From Fasciola hepatica (Eukaryota; Platyhelminthes; Trematoda; Plagiorchiida; Fasciolidae): a stretch of 64,000 bases of DNA. The notes beneath the pieces were generated by a model, which ran no database searches, was not told where the DNA came from, and saw nothing but the letters and a program-made list of their open reading frames with translations. The DNA lies in assembly GCA_948099385.1 (NCBI GenBank), contig CANUEZ040000062.1, positions 5,511,501 through 5,575,500 of the forward strand. The letters are read 5' to 3'. Both the position numbers and the translations under genes were made by a program. Shown one piece after another: positions 12,481 to 24,479 of the stretch. The stretch's first letter is position 1, and every line of letters begins with the position of its first letter.

Positions 12481-13100
12481 CAAGTTATTCTCGTGCGTCT
12501 TTGAGATTCCTCTCCTGAATTTATCAGGGGCACTTTTCCCTGAAGGTTGAGCCTGAACTGGAGTACGCCATGATCACCTTTAGCTGTGGGTCTCCCGACG
12601 TCTGGGTGTCCTGAGTCATTTGGTGCTCTGGTCATTACCAGGTCAAGGGTCAAAGGTGACTGACCAAACCACCATCTTGTCGCCTGTTTAACTTGTTGGA
12701 CAAGAGCTTTTTGTGGAGGGGGTAGAGTAATCTCTCCACAAAGGTGCCTTCTGGAGCGGCTTCCGAGGTCCATTCTACTTCGGACTCGTTGAAGTCACCC
12801 ATAGTAAGTAACTTCCGTTCGGCGTCGGCAACCGTAGTGAGGAAATCAGGCAGACAGTTTTCCTCAACACCTTTCGCTCCTGGGCTTCGATAAGTGCGAA
12901 CAACCGACGCTTTCGCTCTTCCCGTAGCTATCACAAACTCTACAGTTGGAGCACTGGAAGTAACAAGTCAGCTGCTCGGACAGTCGTCATACAGCCCCTC
13001 TAAGAGGACGATCATACAACCTCCGACTTAACCGTCCAGCCTATTCACCCTAAAGCCTGTGCAGAAGTTTGAAATCAGCTCATCGTCGCTTTAGCCTGGT
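12480..13100 (-). pseudogene. APE-type endonuclease domain of ORF2
   Basis: The frame 12,934-12,650 contains VRTYRSPG (counterpart of V.YRPP) and LLTMGDFNESEVEW, which is the GDFN motif of the exonuclease-endonuclease-phosphatase fold. The overlapping frame 12,773-12,477 gives LTLDLVMTRA and GDHGVLQF, corresponding to LDLV and the catalytic SDH motif; the His is kept and Ser has become Gly. The first part (the TETWL region) is illegible. This domain nicks target DNA in intact elements. At least one frameshift lies inside it. Confidence 0.7.
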
Positions 13101-13329
13101 CGTAGCAGCCTTTTGGTGACATCTATCACATCGACTTCCTGTGTCTCAGCTTTGAGCTGTGGTCATTTGTCACCTATACATGTTGCGCTGGTGTGGGCCA
13201 CGGGCATCACAACACCCTCCTCTATTTTCCTTCTTTTCCTGGAGGGAGGCGGCAGGTGCTCGGACCGGTTGCCAATTCCTCCTATCGCTGTTGGGTTTCT
13301 GGCTCTACTGTCGACTAGTACCCTTCCCA

Positions 13330-14400
13330 ACTCCTAGGTTGCTTTGCACATCACCGTCCTTAGAGTCGCGGCAAGGATCACTTGCCTTAATTCTTCTCTG
13401 TTGGAGTCGCGACAGTCCCTCCCTTCGGTAGAGGGGCTGGAAAAAGCCTTCTTTACCCCGACCATGGGCTTCGTGGTGCTTAGCTCCTTTATTTTGCCTG
13501 CATTCTCTTGCTGAGACATTAGGAAGACCGCGTTAAAACCCCATAGTTCAGGCATTCCCCCCTTCCCCGACTGACTGCGGCTGCTTTCCCATCTGGCGCC
13601 ACATCCTTTTTCCCCTTGGCGACTTGCCTAATATGTCCTTCTGCTGCTAAGAAGGCTTCCTTGCGACTAGGGTTTGTGGACTCAGCTAGATTAGGTCCTG
13701 GTTTGCAACCTTTACAGTCACTCCGTCTGTTCCACCACCCCAATCTCAAAACTCCTCTTACGTCTACAAGCCCGGGAATTTCCACTGCTTGGAGCCTGTA
13801 GACCAGACATTACCTCTCTGCTCCTTCTCTCTGCTCCTTCTCTCTGCTTGCCAACTTTCCTGAACGGTCCCGGAACTCTGTGAACCAAAACTTCCTTGTT
13901 CCTTCCCGGGGCGATATCACTATTCTTCTTCAAGGTAGCCAAAATTTTAGTGATATTAGCCGTGTCGTGTTTTAAATTACTTATCCGCTTATTTGGGCCC
14001 TTTAATTCCTCTACCGTATAGAGCAAAACCAGCACAGCAGCTTACTATCCCGGCCCTGCCCCGGTGTCCTTGGAGTTTTCGGGCTTCGTTTCATATCCAT
14101 TCTTGTCCTTGATTGGTACCAACTGTTCTTCCAACAGTCTGCTTGTTTCCGTTTATTTCCTGGTGACCTCTGCCTCTATGGTGGCTTTATTATCTGACCC
14201 GATTGGCTTTTTGTATCGTGGGCATATCCAGCGGAGTTTATCACACTCACGGCATAAAAAACAGTACTGCTAGCCTAACCCAGGGCCCTTCATGCGGAAC
14301 CACATTTAGCAGATGCCTCAATGAATTCCCGCTTTGCCTGCCGACATATTCTCCCCAGAACACCAAGGCATTCCACACCGTTCATCTACCCCGCTTGTTC
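13330..14400 (-). pseudogene. ORF1 with N-terminal PHD-like zinc finger
   Basis: Around 14,380-14,208 on the minus strand a Cys-rich segment contains WCSGENMSAGKAGIH and YCFLCRECDKLRWICPRYKK. The spacing of Cys pairs and the MWF aromatic resemble a PHD finger, although some ligands have been lost to mutation. Downstream, 14,035-13,718 has a short heptad-like stretch and then Arg/Lys-rich sequence, and 13,785-13,334 is basic and Ser-rich. ORF1 proteins of CR1 elements bind the element RNA and are known to carry esterase or PHD modules. Frameshifted at least twice. Confidence 0.55.
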
Positions 14401-14425
14401 CACAGGTTACAGGGTTAGTTATCTG

Positions 14426-16280
14426 CTAATTTGTCCATGATGGCAGTCTAACCAAAAAAGATGGGTAATATGAGTATTCTGGGTATGCCGAAGGTTATCT
14501 TGTAGGAATGATTTCAGACTGAGATGGACCAACAACGAGGAGAATGACTGAATGGTATGTCACGACGAGCCGGCCCGCCTTGTTGTAGTTTTTTCGCTGT
14601 ACACGGTGAGTTATTGTTAAGTGCTCTATTCCTCTCTGACTTTTTGCTATTTCTTTCTTCCTAGCGGTTCATTTTCTATGTTTCTTCGGAGTTGGTATGC
14701 TTTTTCTTTTCTCTGTCTTCCAAGCAGCCTAAAGTAGCGATGAGAACAACAGTCCAGTAGAGCATCATAGTCCACCAAAGTACCAGAAAGAAAACCAATG
14801 GCGTTGAGAAACTGAAAGCAATGCCCCAGGCAAGACCACTCTAGGAGCATCTGATCGTCATCACAATTTTGCGTGCTGTCGTCAGTCTATCCAACCGCTC
14901 CTATTACATCTGCAGTCGTGCAGAAGAGTGACCCTCTGGGCACTATATTTCAGGTGCACTGTGAACCACTCATTACCCCATGACCTCAGACTTTCCCGCA
15001 TACCATTCCCACATAATAGTTTCCGAAGTCTCCCCTGTCTCCATTTTGGCCCGTTCCCCCTCACAATCAGTCATTTTTATCGGAACCGATCCCCAGGCTG
15101 CAGCCATCTATTTTCTACTTTTTCCTTGAAATCTCTTGTCGCTCCCGTGTTTGGCTCCCTTTCTTCAGTAATAATCAAAAAGCTGCGTTACTCAGAGTTG
15201 CTTTCTCACTGTTGTCGGCGTAGTTTTTGCTGGGTTTCCTAGGATAAGCCGTAAAACTACAGCTCTCAGAAGAGTTTTACGACCCAAAATAGTCCAGTGG
15301 TTTTTCCGAACTCTTTCATTTTCGGGCAACCCGGTGATAGAAGATACTTGCAAGAGTGACCTCTGACCCCTCTCAGGCTAGCAGCAAAACGAAACATCAA
15401 TCCCCACCACACCACTTTAGTGGATTCTAAGATACTGTGTTGTTAGCCATCCCCGTAAAGTTTTTGCCAAGCTATCAAGGGGAATCCTAAAAATTAAACC
15501 TTCTGGAGGGTTTTCGTGATACAGAAAAATTCAGTGACCTTTCCTCTGGACACTAATGTTTAAGGTGGCCCGTTGACAGAAGAGATCCACAAAAAAGAAC
15601 TCGAAAAAGCCTCTCGGGGTAGGAGAAGCGAGACAACGTTAGCAGATTTCAAGATACCGCTTCGCAAACTGCCTTCGTAAAGTACGTTGTATAACAACCG
15701 TCTACTCTAAAGTACATTCCAGCTATTCGGCGTTCTTCTTGACTTACTCAATACATCCATAAGCACCCTAACAGCGACATCCGAAAAAACTACTTGCCAT
15801 TTTTCAGCTTAAAAACTAGTACGTATTAAAGTCCGCGGTCAACATTTTGACCTCCCATGACGAGAACTGCCCCCGGGCTTAGATATATTGGCCTTACTCT
15901 GAACTTAGCCCTCTGCTACCGTGTGGCTCTCCTAATCCTGCATATTGCCACAACCTGTTCTGTCGGGCCACCCGTACATTTACCACCACAGGCAAGCCGA
16001 CATCTACCAGCCGACCCAAAGTCACTGTAAGCAACAGCCGTGGCAGGACCAGTAGGCTACAAACACCGAATGACTGTTCAGCTTCTCCGGTCGATATGCT
16101 TAGAGATACTAAAATTCAAACTACGGAGGAAAGCAAAGATCTAAGTAGTCTTTCTTTTCAAATCGGCTCCGTCGATCTCATCATCGGTCAACTGATCTAG
16201 CCGAACACAATACCTCAACCAACTTGCTGCCGGCTACGACTTTTGTAGTCGCAGTTGCCTCAAAAAACTTCAAAGGCATA
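14426..16280. other. unclassified sequence
   Basis: No domain was recognised on either strand. The part from about 15,880 could be the 5' region of the plus-strand non-LTR element that becomes legible at 16,286. Confidence 0.3.
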
Positions 16281-16285
16281 AAGAG

Positions 16286-17172
16286 GTGAAAAACTCGATC
16301 GTGTTTAACTTTCCAGACCGAATGCCTCTTCCAACAGTTAAAAATATGACCTTATGTGCTTACAACCTTGGCTCACAGCCGTGCCACGGTTTCAGACTCC
16401 GCAAAACTTCCCAGCGCACCACCTGTCTACTGCTGTTTCAGTTTACAGGTGAATTTTGCCCCAAGATCCTTTTTAGCCGGCAACCTTTAGAAGCGGCCGA
16501 AAGTAGCTTCAAGTGTGCCGAGATATTTCCAGGCGAGACCTAACTGCAAAGACAGGTTCGCAACGGCCAAGCACAAAACAGCTACTCAAGTGTAAAAGCA
16601 ACCAGCAATCCACCCCAAAACTTTGATGAACCTACCACTGACCATCACTCGACGTTGCCATCTATCGCAAAACGCAAAGCAACTGTAGCTTAAGACAGTA
16701 CGCTGATTTCCTAGCCAACTGAACCACCTGATAAACCCCTCAATATCCACAATGGCCCAAAAAATCCCCGGACTCTAACAGGAGTCCTAACGTCCACAAA
16801 ATCGATAACAGTGCCTCCTAATCAGCCACCTGCGGGCCTTTGTTCTCCGCAAGTCTAGATGGCCCCACTCCACCTAATATCTCCAAATACGGTTATTCAT
16901 CCACACCTTTAACTCATCGGGCCACTACCCCGCCTCCCTTTAAACCCATGCATCCCGATAACCCCGGCATTCAAGGCAACTCAACCAGGCTTCCGAGCCC
17001 ACCCATTGCATTCTCCAATCCTCCACCGGAAAGTATCTGGTTATCACCAAGGCCATCACCGCTGGATAGCCCTCTTGTGCAGATTCATCCTCAGAAATTC
17101 ACATTCCGTCGCCCGAAGAGCAAGGCCTATCAAGGTAAAGCAAGACAAACAATGAGAAAATGGCCTGGTTGA
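16286..17172 (+). pseudogene. ORF1 (nucleic-acid chaperone-like) of the non-LTR element
   Basis: The open frame 16,286-16,543 begins KNSIVFNFPDRMPLPTVKN and continues CHGFRLRKTSQRTTCLLLFQ, a wording I associate with the RNA-binding core of flatworm non-LTR ORF1 proteins (hydrophobic strand, conserved Cys, RLRK, then a second strand). After stops, the frame 16,840-17,172 is strongly Pro/Ser-rich, like the low-complexity tail of such proteins. Family assignment of the ORF1 core is by recognition only. Confidence 0.45.
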
Positions 17173-17737
17173 GCGAAATTTGTTGACCTCTCGTGCGGCT
17201 CTGAATCACTCTTTAGATCTCAGCTAACTGCCCTTTCATTTTTACCCTGCTCTGATCCAATCTATCCCCCTCCATTCAACGCTCCGCAACATTTCTATCC
17301 ACCGCACAGACCACTCTATACCCTAGCCACCACCCAGCCATTCTCTGGGAATTATCTCCGTGCCTCACATAACTTCCCACTTCCACAGGACTCACCCACG
17401 TATGCTCGCTCATTATAGCTACCTAACCGTGGTCGCATTTTCCCGCCAGCCCCCTTAAAGAATGGTTGCAGTCCTCTAATTACCCTTCGAAGCAGAACCT
17501 CTCCACCCCTCTCTTTTCAAAGTAACCCCTCCAGGTTTCATCTAATCAAGTCCTTGGAACAACTGAAGTCCCCCTCACTTCACTAGAACTGCCGCCTTTA
17601 TCATCACTGCTAAACCCCCCTATCACCTACACCATCAACATCACCACCAAGACCAGCATCGTCTCTTTCAATCATACTCACGAATGCCCCTTCAATACAG
17701 AGACCAAAACCATCCGTAGAATTGCTCAAACCTCCGA

Positions 17738-18305
17738 CTTTTGATTTCATCATCGTAACTGGAACTTGGCCGACGGATTCCATCCTGTAGGATCAAGCCT
17801 TTTTAGTCGGTTACCAGTTGTTCCGAGGTGACAGGCCTCGTCTTCGGGTAGGCTGTTTAATCTGTGTCCAAAAAGCCCTGCCGGCCCTTCCGATCTCACA
17901 CTCAGCTTTGGACACCATTCGGAATTCTTTGAGGCGAACGATTCCCCCACCTAACTTCTGCTTTCGTATTGGTTGTATCTATTGGCCACCTGATCCCAGC
18001 ACTGTGGATCCCACCGAGATTACTGACGCATCCAACTATCTTTCGTTGCTGTCCTGTTCCTCTCAACTCATTACTGAGTACTTCAATGCCCCGGGCATTT
18101 GTTGGAATACTTAATCTGCCCCCAACGATTTACTTGACTTTGTCATGCAGCCGCTCAGGGCACTGAGTCCAACACTTAACTGTCCCAACCAGAAGTGGAA
18201 ACTTTCTTGACCAGGTATTCTTCATTGGTTCATCTAATTTTTCAGCTGGAACTCTCAACCATTTCCCAGGAAGTGATCACAGAAAGGTTAACTGCTACTT
18301 TTGCA
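17738..18305 (+). pseudogene. APE-type endonuclease domain
   Basis: The fragments in order are FDFIIVTGTWPTDSIL (counterpart of the TETWL motif, with Glu lost), GYQLFRGDRPRLRVGCLICV (GY.LFR.DR..R.GG), IYWPPDPSTVDPTEI (VYRPP), YFNAPGICWN (GDFNAPGI.W, catalytic Asp lost) and SDHRKVNCYF, with the SDH active-site motif intact at 18,272-18,280. The order and spacing fit the endonuclease of CR1/L2-type ORF2. Several frameshifts and stops. Confidence 0.7.
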
Positions 18306-18699
18306 GTTCTTTGAGCTTTTAACGATTCCGATCTACTAATTCATCTCTCCTCAACAGTCAACTGGGACAGCCTTATCTGCAAGCTTTGATCATTACACTG
18401 GAACGACTTCTCTTTGGGAAACGACTCTTAGCTGGCCACTGATTTACCATATTCTGGCTTATCAACCTCCTGTTCGCAGCCATTACTACGCGTATCGTAT
18501 CAGACTGATCCCATACTTCAGCCCTGACCCAAATTCATAGCAAATATCTAAGGCTCCGGAGGGTATATCACACTAACAGTGACTCATATTCATTTTCGCA
18601 GAAGTCTTTCGGTAGCAACCAAAATCAAGACTGAGTTGAACAACCAGCTTACCCGTGTCCGGAAGTCCTCACACTTTGGCTATGATGGTATTGGTCCAA

Positions 18700-20125
18700 C
18701 GTCCCTATGTCCCGCGGGAACTGGTGTTGCAGCCCCACTGTTGAAGGTCTAAAATCTACCCATCTAGTATCAAATATTTCCCCCACAGGGAAGACTGCTT
18801 TCATCATCCTTATTCATAAGAATGGTCCAATACATGACCCATCAAACTACCACCACATCAACCATACTCCAGTTACTTCTAAGTCAATGCAGGGCGTCAC
18901 CAAACAGATGATGTCTGACTCCCCATCGCCTTATATTATCATTCGTATTGGGCGGGACGGATCCCCAAAATCAAGTTTGTGCGTCGTTTGGCATCACGGC
19001 TTTTTCAACCTTATAAAAGCTACCGCTGACAACAGTATATCTATCAGTATTATACACCCTGATAAGACCAAGGCGTTTGGCCGTGCCCCGCGCTCTTTAT
19101 TACTAACCAAAACTCGGGGCCCATGGCTCCTCTGGTCCCCTCTTATCGTGGCTAATATAGTCCCTGTCGAACAGCTCACAAGTGATTTCCGGTGCCGGAT
19201 GTTTCTTACAACCTACCCCAGTTACCAGTGGAGTTATATAAAAGAGTTTACACGGTCCCTTGCTTCCTCTCACTTACACAAATGATATTCACCCTTCTGC
19301 ACCATGGTATAGCCTTTCTTTTTGCTGATTACATTTAGGTTATCTATGAGTTTCCTCTTCGGAATCACAACACTATGCAGGGTGCAGGTTCTAGTGATCT
19401 ACAGTGATCCGAAGATTGATGCATTTCTTGCAGTTTGAACTTCTCAACCTCCGAGAGCTGCTACACGGCCTTCAGATGTCAAACGGCTCCTGAAACCCCA
19501 CGTATCCACGACCTACTCAAGTCGTACAACCAGTCCATTCGAGAACTCCGTTCTCATTTCTCTTGTAGCTTTAGGTTTTATGAGTATGTTCCACTCGTGG
19601 TTGTCAAGACAAGGACCATTGGTTTTATCTTCAGAACATTTCAGTTAAGCGATTGCAAACTGCTCACCCACAGGTCTCACGCTAGGCCTCTCCTTGAATA
19701 CCGTCCCATTATCTTGACCAACATGATGAAATTGAATAGCATCTCTTCAGCGCCTATTCACAAAACAATTGGTGGGATTTTTCTCCAGTCTATGCTACAA
19801 GGATCAGTGCGTCCCACTTAGTCTTGACCCTTTATGACTGCTCCTTATGAAGTTCTATTTATGTTTTTTGTTAAGGCTGCATCACGGTACGGCCTTCTCA
19901 TGTACCGAACCCATTCGCTTCACTCCATCTACTAATTATGCCCTACACCACCGCTCACCGCAGTTCTCTATTCCTAGGTCAAAATTAACGCCGAGATATC
20001 TAAACTTTCTCCTCCTAAAATACTCAAAGTTATGAAATAGACTCCCGATAAACATCCACGAGAGTCTCTCTATCTCTTGGTTTAGAGGCGTGCTGGATCA
20101 CTTCCAAAAGTTCTAAAAGTGGTCC
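18700..20125 (+). pseudogene. reverse transcriptase and C-terminal domain of the non-LTR element
   Basis: The 192-codon frame 18,707-19,285 contains GKTAFIILIHKNGPIHDPSN, matching the WK.A.I.PIHKKG...DPSNYRPIS fingers motif, then IIHPDKTKAFGRAPRSLLL, matching D..KAFDR..H..LL. At about 19,260-19,340 the pieces L.YTNDI and FADY stand where NDL and FADD belong. The frame 19,435-19,821 has HARPLLEYRPII, the RPLLEY motif of the thumb. The stretch NFLLLKYSKL near 20,010 matches the end of ORF2. Both catalytic motifs are altered. Confidence 0.7.
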
Positions 20126-21231
20126 TCTCTGCCGGCTAGTGTCTTGGAAGAGCTGTCCCACGAAAACGAGTTTTGACTTTGAGAAATGTATCACCATATC
20201 TTAGAACTTTTAAAACGAACAACAAACTGTGGGTCGCCTCGATGCTTGACTACAGATTGCGCTGACAGCAGCCGGCCCACATATAAATTGAAAGTCGTCG
20301 GACTTTGTATTAAGCGAGCGGTCAGCAATGCTTTCCCGAGTGTGATAATCGTTTCTTGACTTTGTTTCTCACATTCTTTCCCTTCTATAACTAAAAGCTA
20401 CGACACCAAGGATAAGAAAATGCGGCGGGTCCGTGGCTGTCTTATTATGCGGGGAAAAATGGCCAACCCCAGCAGTGGCGGACTTCACGTGTCATGCTCA
20501 CGGAATGGCGGGAGGAGGAGAAATGATAAGTACACTCTTTGGGTTAAGCATGTTCTCCCTCTTCTCTGATAAAAACACCAAAGTACCAAGGATACTTCTG
20601 GCTGCGAGCGTATTGGATACCTGCTCTACTCCCCTTCACTAGCGGACTAATTCCCCCTTACAGCCAAGGTCTGACACTACTTATGGGATGCTTCCGAAAA
20701 CAAATGAACTTACGAGGTAGGTCTTCAGTACTTTTGCTTTATTCCGGGTGGGTTGATAGTGTACAAAATGAGCTCTCCACAAAAAACCGACTCCACCTCT
20801 CTTTTACTTGAACCCAACAGGGTTCTTTACCCCATTTCTGACCGACTCGTTGGAGTAAAATTTCGTTGGCTATGCACTCTCTCCAAAGTTTATTCATGTG
20901 AAGTTAGCTATGCTCTTTATCATTCCTATCGATACATGGGCTGACTTCAACCAGCACTCGTATACGCTTAAGAATAATATGTATTCTAACCTCTCTAAAG
21001 TCACCCTTGGATACCCACTCGTAACCGGCTTTCAATTCAAAGGCAGTTGCGACTCACCTACCTTTCCACTCGCCTGCGTCGTTTCCTCAGGGTGCACGAG
21101 ACCGACTGGGGTGATGGTGACCAGGACCCTTGATATATGATAACCCACCTTTCGCTCTAAGTTTTAACCACCCGATGCCCCTCCATGCACTCTTGGCATG
21201 CCTGCTGAAGTCATCTACAAAACCGCCAGGG
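20126..21231. other. unclassified sequence before the Gypsy LTR
   Basis: Short open frames at 20,433-20,642 and 20,753-21,140 show no domain. It is flanked by two decayed elements and is probably older repeat debris. Confidence 0.3.
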
Positions 21232-21535
21232 TGTAGTGATCGGCTGACCGCACCTTGTCTACCTCTTGTTTGACTGCATGTTTCGCGCACGCGGCAACCG
21301 CAAGCGCCTCTTCTGACTCACTTCCTCGGCATAAGCCAGCGAGCCGTCTGTTTACTCAGGCTCAGTGAGAATACACTTGGCTGGCAATCTACGGTCTTTA
21401 CTCGTTGACTTCCTCGACGAAAGCGATCGCGGAGGCTGATGGAGTTTTCTCCTCAGCAGTTGGTGAGCCCATTTCATTCATAATTTTTGATTACTTCAAC
21501 CGAATTGACCTGGACAGGTCACGCCAACGGTAGTT
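21232..21535 (+). repeat. 5' LTR of the CsRn1-like Gypsy element
   Basis: Starts TGTAGTGATCGGCTGACC and aligns by eye with 26,624 onward through shared blocks: GCACGTTTCGCGCAC-like, CTTCCTCGGCATA, CAGTGAGAATACAC, ACGGTCTTT, and GGAGGCTGA. Similarity fades after about 21,460, and a last shared word AACGGTA ends near 21,536. The right end is therefore approximate. No clear primer binding site is visible after it. Confidence 0.65.
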
Positions 21536-21792
21536 TTTCCTTTCGTTCGTCAGGCATACATATTTGGTCTAATGTCAGTTAAGCTTTTTATAGCGTATGT
21601 ATACTCCCATTGGACATTTTCGATTACATTCAGTCTTGTTGTTCAGGCACAGTCATTTCATTTTTTTCTGATCTTTGTTATCATATTGGTCATTTTTCAT
21701 TCCCATTGGTTCCGGGAATTTTTTAATCAGTCTTGGCAAACCAATCTTTCGAATCCCATGCCAGTTCATTTCCATAATGTAGGTATTACGCA

Positions 21793-22425
21793 ATGGCGAC
21801 AGGACCTAAGCCAGTGTGCGAATCGGAGTGCTATGCAGCGCAGATGAGAATACTAGATTTCATACCGGAAGATCCGGTGTTCACCACCATCACAGAGTCT
21901 CGTTTCCATAAAGCCAGCATTCCTAGTCAGCAGCCCAAGTATGGTAAGCTGCCCTCAGCAATCCCAGCTAGTATGATCCGATAAAATACAGGATATCATT
22001 AAGAACCCCTCGGTTCACAACCAGTACGACACATTCCGAGAAGCTGTGATTAGGCTCGTGGCAGCGTCGAAAGAAAAGAGTATTCAACAAGTTCTCCCCG
22101 AAACCCAGCTGAGGGATACGACACCAAAGTAGTTGCTACAGAAAATGTGTTTACAATAACAACGAAGTCAGTGGACGGTGCAGTCCTGCGTCAACTAAGG
22201 ATGCAAAGACTTCCACCGTATACCCAAAGCATAGTAGCCTTTTCAACACAGGTCGAATGTTTAGATAAGTGCGCAGAGGTTGCAGATAAAGTCCTTGAGA
22301 ATGCCAACGCATTCATTCACAGTCCCACGCCTTCGTCGTCATCACAGCAGCACCGCTTGATGCGGTCGCTGGTCCTACATCGAAAACCGCTCCCCACAAC
22401 GTACCCAGTAGCAACACTGACGTAA
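21793..22425 (+). pseudogene. gag fragments of the CsRn1-like element
   Basis: The frame starting at 21,793 (MATGPKPVCE) and a later one at 22,147-22,425 (LDKCAEVADKVLENANAF) lie where Gag should be. The second resembles the part of CsRn1-type Gag with LA..AD.+.E near the end of the capsid domain. No zinc knuckle can be seen. Assignment rests mainly on position between LTR and protease and on that one motif. Confidence 0.45.
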
Positions 22426-22669
22426 GAAAGTTGAGTCCGGAGGTTAGCTCTTTGATGTAGGGGGTTGAACAAAAAGAGAGCATTATCAATAGCTTTCGAA
22501 AAAAAACTAAACGGCTGTCATCTGACGACTGGTGCCCCTAGGCCAAATTATCAGTCCGGTTAGTGTTAGTTTCATAGCCCTTTCGGGCCTGAAGCTCGTT
22601 AATGAGAAAACCCCTGTAGCTTCCCTCCCCCCAACCAGGTGACGGCGGCAACCTCTCCCGGCACCCCCG

Positions 22670-22925
22670 TTCCCAGTCGTTTCATTCACGTAAAAAAACC
22701 ACTGGTACGTTTCTTAATAGACGGGAGTGTGCAGGTCGGTATAATACCGGTTTCAAAAAGATCCAGTCTCTTAACAGCCCTGGTACTGCAAGCTACAAGC
22801 GGCACTTGAATCCCTACTTACGGCAGTCAGTTTTTCACCCTAAACCTCGGCCTGCTTCTTTCTCTCTCTTGAGATTTTGTTGTCGCCCAGGTGCACTAGG
22901 ATATTCTAGAGTTAGATTTTTTATA
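22670..22925 (+). pseudogene. retroviral-type aspartic protease of the Gypsy element
   Basis: One frame gives VRFLIDGSVQVGIIP followed by TALVLQATSGT and IPTYGSQFFTLNLG. In CsRn1-type elements the same place reads RFLVDTGA.VSV.P, then L.AANG..I.T.G....LNLG. The catalytic DTG has become DGS here, so the enzyme would be dead even without the stops. The domain lies directly upstream of the RT, as expected for Gag-Pol order. Confidence 0.6.
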
Positions 22926-23109
22926 AATTCATGGCCTAGTGGTCGATCCCAATGAGCGACAGTTCGTGGATCGAGTTATTTCGAGTATTTGGTCGGTTCC
23001 CTGACCACAGCTCAATCACCAGCAATCCTCACGTCAACTTCCACCTCCGAATCAGAATTTAGTAGTTTATTCAGCGAGTAATGTAGTCTCGTCCGTCTGA
23101 AGAACAACC

Positions 23110-23640
23110 CACCCCAAATCACCACTGATGCGGCCCATCACATCGTTACTTAAGTGCCCTCGGTCCGCGCTCGGCCTCGCAGGTTGGCCTCAGACACGCC
23201 CCGTGCAGCCCGCTACGAGTTCCAGCATATGCCCAACATGGGAAGTATCCAACCATCCAGCTGTCCGTAGGCATCACCCCCACGCTTGGTCCCGGAGGAG
23301 TCACCTGATGTCTGCAGACTATCGCTCACTCAACCGAGTGACTACGCCCGACCGATATCCTATCCTGCATATCAAGGGCCTCACAACTGGTGCGGCTTGT
23401 AAGATAAATTTCGGTCGAATAAATTTAGTGCGGGCATATAACCTTATAGCTGTAGCTGAGCCCGATATCCCCAAAACAGCGCTTAGAAACTCCAAGCAAA
23501 CTTTCCAGCTTTTCATCGATGTGGCGTGCAGTGGTTTTTATTTCCCGTTCGCTCACCTGGACGATATCCTGATTACCAGCTAGTCCAAGGCTGAACATTT
23601 AGCACGTCCAGGCAGGCTGTGCAACAGCCTATCTCAACAC
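23110..23640 (+). pseudogene. Ty3/Gypsy reverse transcriptase
   Basis: Upstream fragments TTDAAHHI and RARPRRLA match the linker before Gypsy RT. The 151-codon frame 23,128-23,583 contains SADYRSLNRVTTPDRYPI (the YR.LN..T.PDRYP motif), KINFGRINLVRAYNLIAVAE (F.KIDL..AY.QI), LRNSKQTFQLFID (NA.QTFQR.ID) and FAHLDDILITS at 23,548-23,580, in which the YLDD active site is HLDD. The two aspartates are kept. Stops and a frameshift lie upstream and right after the motif. Confidence 0.8.
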
Positions 23641-23679
23641 GGGGTACGGCCGGGGCGAGTGAGTGTGTAATAGGCATGG

Positions 23680-24350
23680 ATGCCATCGAACTCCTGGGCC
23701 ACGATGCTACTTACACAGGGATCATACCATTGCGGGACAAGAAGCGGGCGACCCTGGACTACCTCTAAGCTAAGACATCCAAACAACCAAGGCTTTTTGA
23801 AGAGGTTGGTCAACTTCCATAGTGGCAACATCTCACATTGCGCTCAGATAATGCGGCCGCTCACAGACCTGTCAAAAAGCAAAGCGAAGAGGCTGATTTT
23901 CACAAAAACCGCATGGGATGCATTTTTTATGCTAAGGAAGGCTTTCTGCAACATAACCTCACTACTACATGTGAAACCAATTTCCCCAGTTGCTTTGGTC
24001 ACGGGCGCATCGGACAAATCCGTGGGCGCGGTGTTGCGATAATACTTAGCCACCAGTTTGCAACTCGTTGTGCTTTTCTCTAAAAACTACAACCGGCTGA
24101 ATCCAAGCATAGATTTTCTCGCTATCTACCTAGGAATCCGCCACTTCAAACACATGCTAGAGGGGCGCGAATTCACGGTCTACACCGACCATAAACCCCT
24201 TCATCCAAGCATCGCGCGCCACCACTGACGGATGCTCTCCCAGAGGGTCCAGACATCTGGATTACATCACTCAGTACACGGGTGATGTACATCATGTCTC
24301 AAGTGTCGATAATCCTTTGGCAGATGCGCTATTTTGCATTCACAACCTAG
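23680..24350 (+). pseudogene. RT connection and RNase H of the Gypsy element
   Basis: The frame 23,680-24,042 has NNQGFLKRLVNFHSGNISHC (FLGL.NFYR.FI) and MRPLTDLSK, then LVTGASDKSVGAVLR, the first RNase H motif, where TDASD has become TGASD. After a stop, FLAIYLGIRHFKHMLEGR and FTVYTDHKPL follow, with the second motif Glu replaced and the TDHKPL motif intact. These steps make and use the RNA-DNA hybrid primer in active elements. Confidence 0.75.
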
Positions 24351-24479
24351 ACTTCAGCATCCCCGGCCCGATCAACCTCGAAGCTACTGAATCCGCTCAA
24401 GCAGACGATCCCGAGGTAGAACAGCTCCGTAGCACATCGTCGCTGCGGCTCCAGTCGATTTCGACTCGTTTAGCCGAAG

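Larger units (their letters stand above)
10105..14425 (-). mobile_element. nearly full-length CR1-like non-LTR retrotransposon with PHD-type ORF1
   Basis: Read on the minus strand the parts are in order: a zinc-finger ORF1 (14,380 to about 13,330), an endonuclease (about 13,100 to 12,480), a linker, a reverse transcriptase (11,859 to 10,678), a C-terminal domain to about 10,440, a 3' untranslated region, and a short pentamer tail CTGAATTGAATTGAGTT near 10,105-10,125. The total of about 4.3 kb is normal for a complete CR1 element. Several frameshifts and stops make it inactive. No target duplication was found, as is usual for this clade. Confidence 0.75.
16286..20125 (+). mobile_element. decayed full-length non-LTR retrotransposon
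   Basis: ORF1-like sequence (16,286-16,543 and a Pro-rich part to about 17,700), an endonuclease (17,738-18,305), a reverse transcriptase (18,700-19,400) and a C-terminal region (to about 20,120) follow each other in the order and spacing of an autonomous element of about 4 kb. Many stops and frameshifts make this one of the oldest elements whose parts can still be named. Its ORF1 lacks the PHD finger seen in the elements at 14.3 and 36.3 kb, so it belongs to a different family. Confidence 0.65.

Noticed and set aside
21113..21135. TGGTGACCAGGACC, similar to a tRNA-Trp primer binding site
   Set aside because: It lies upstream of the 5' LTR start at 21,232, where a primer binding site of this Gypsy element cannot be. 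Probably chance or from an older element.
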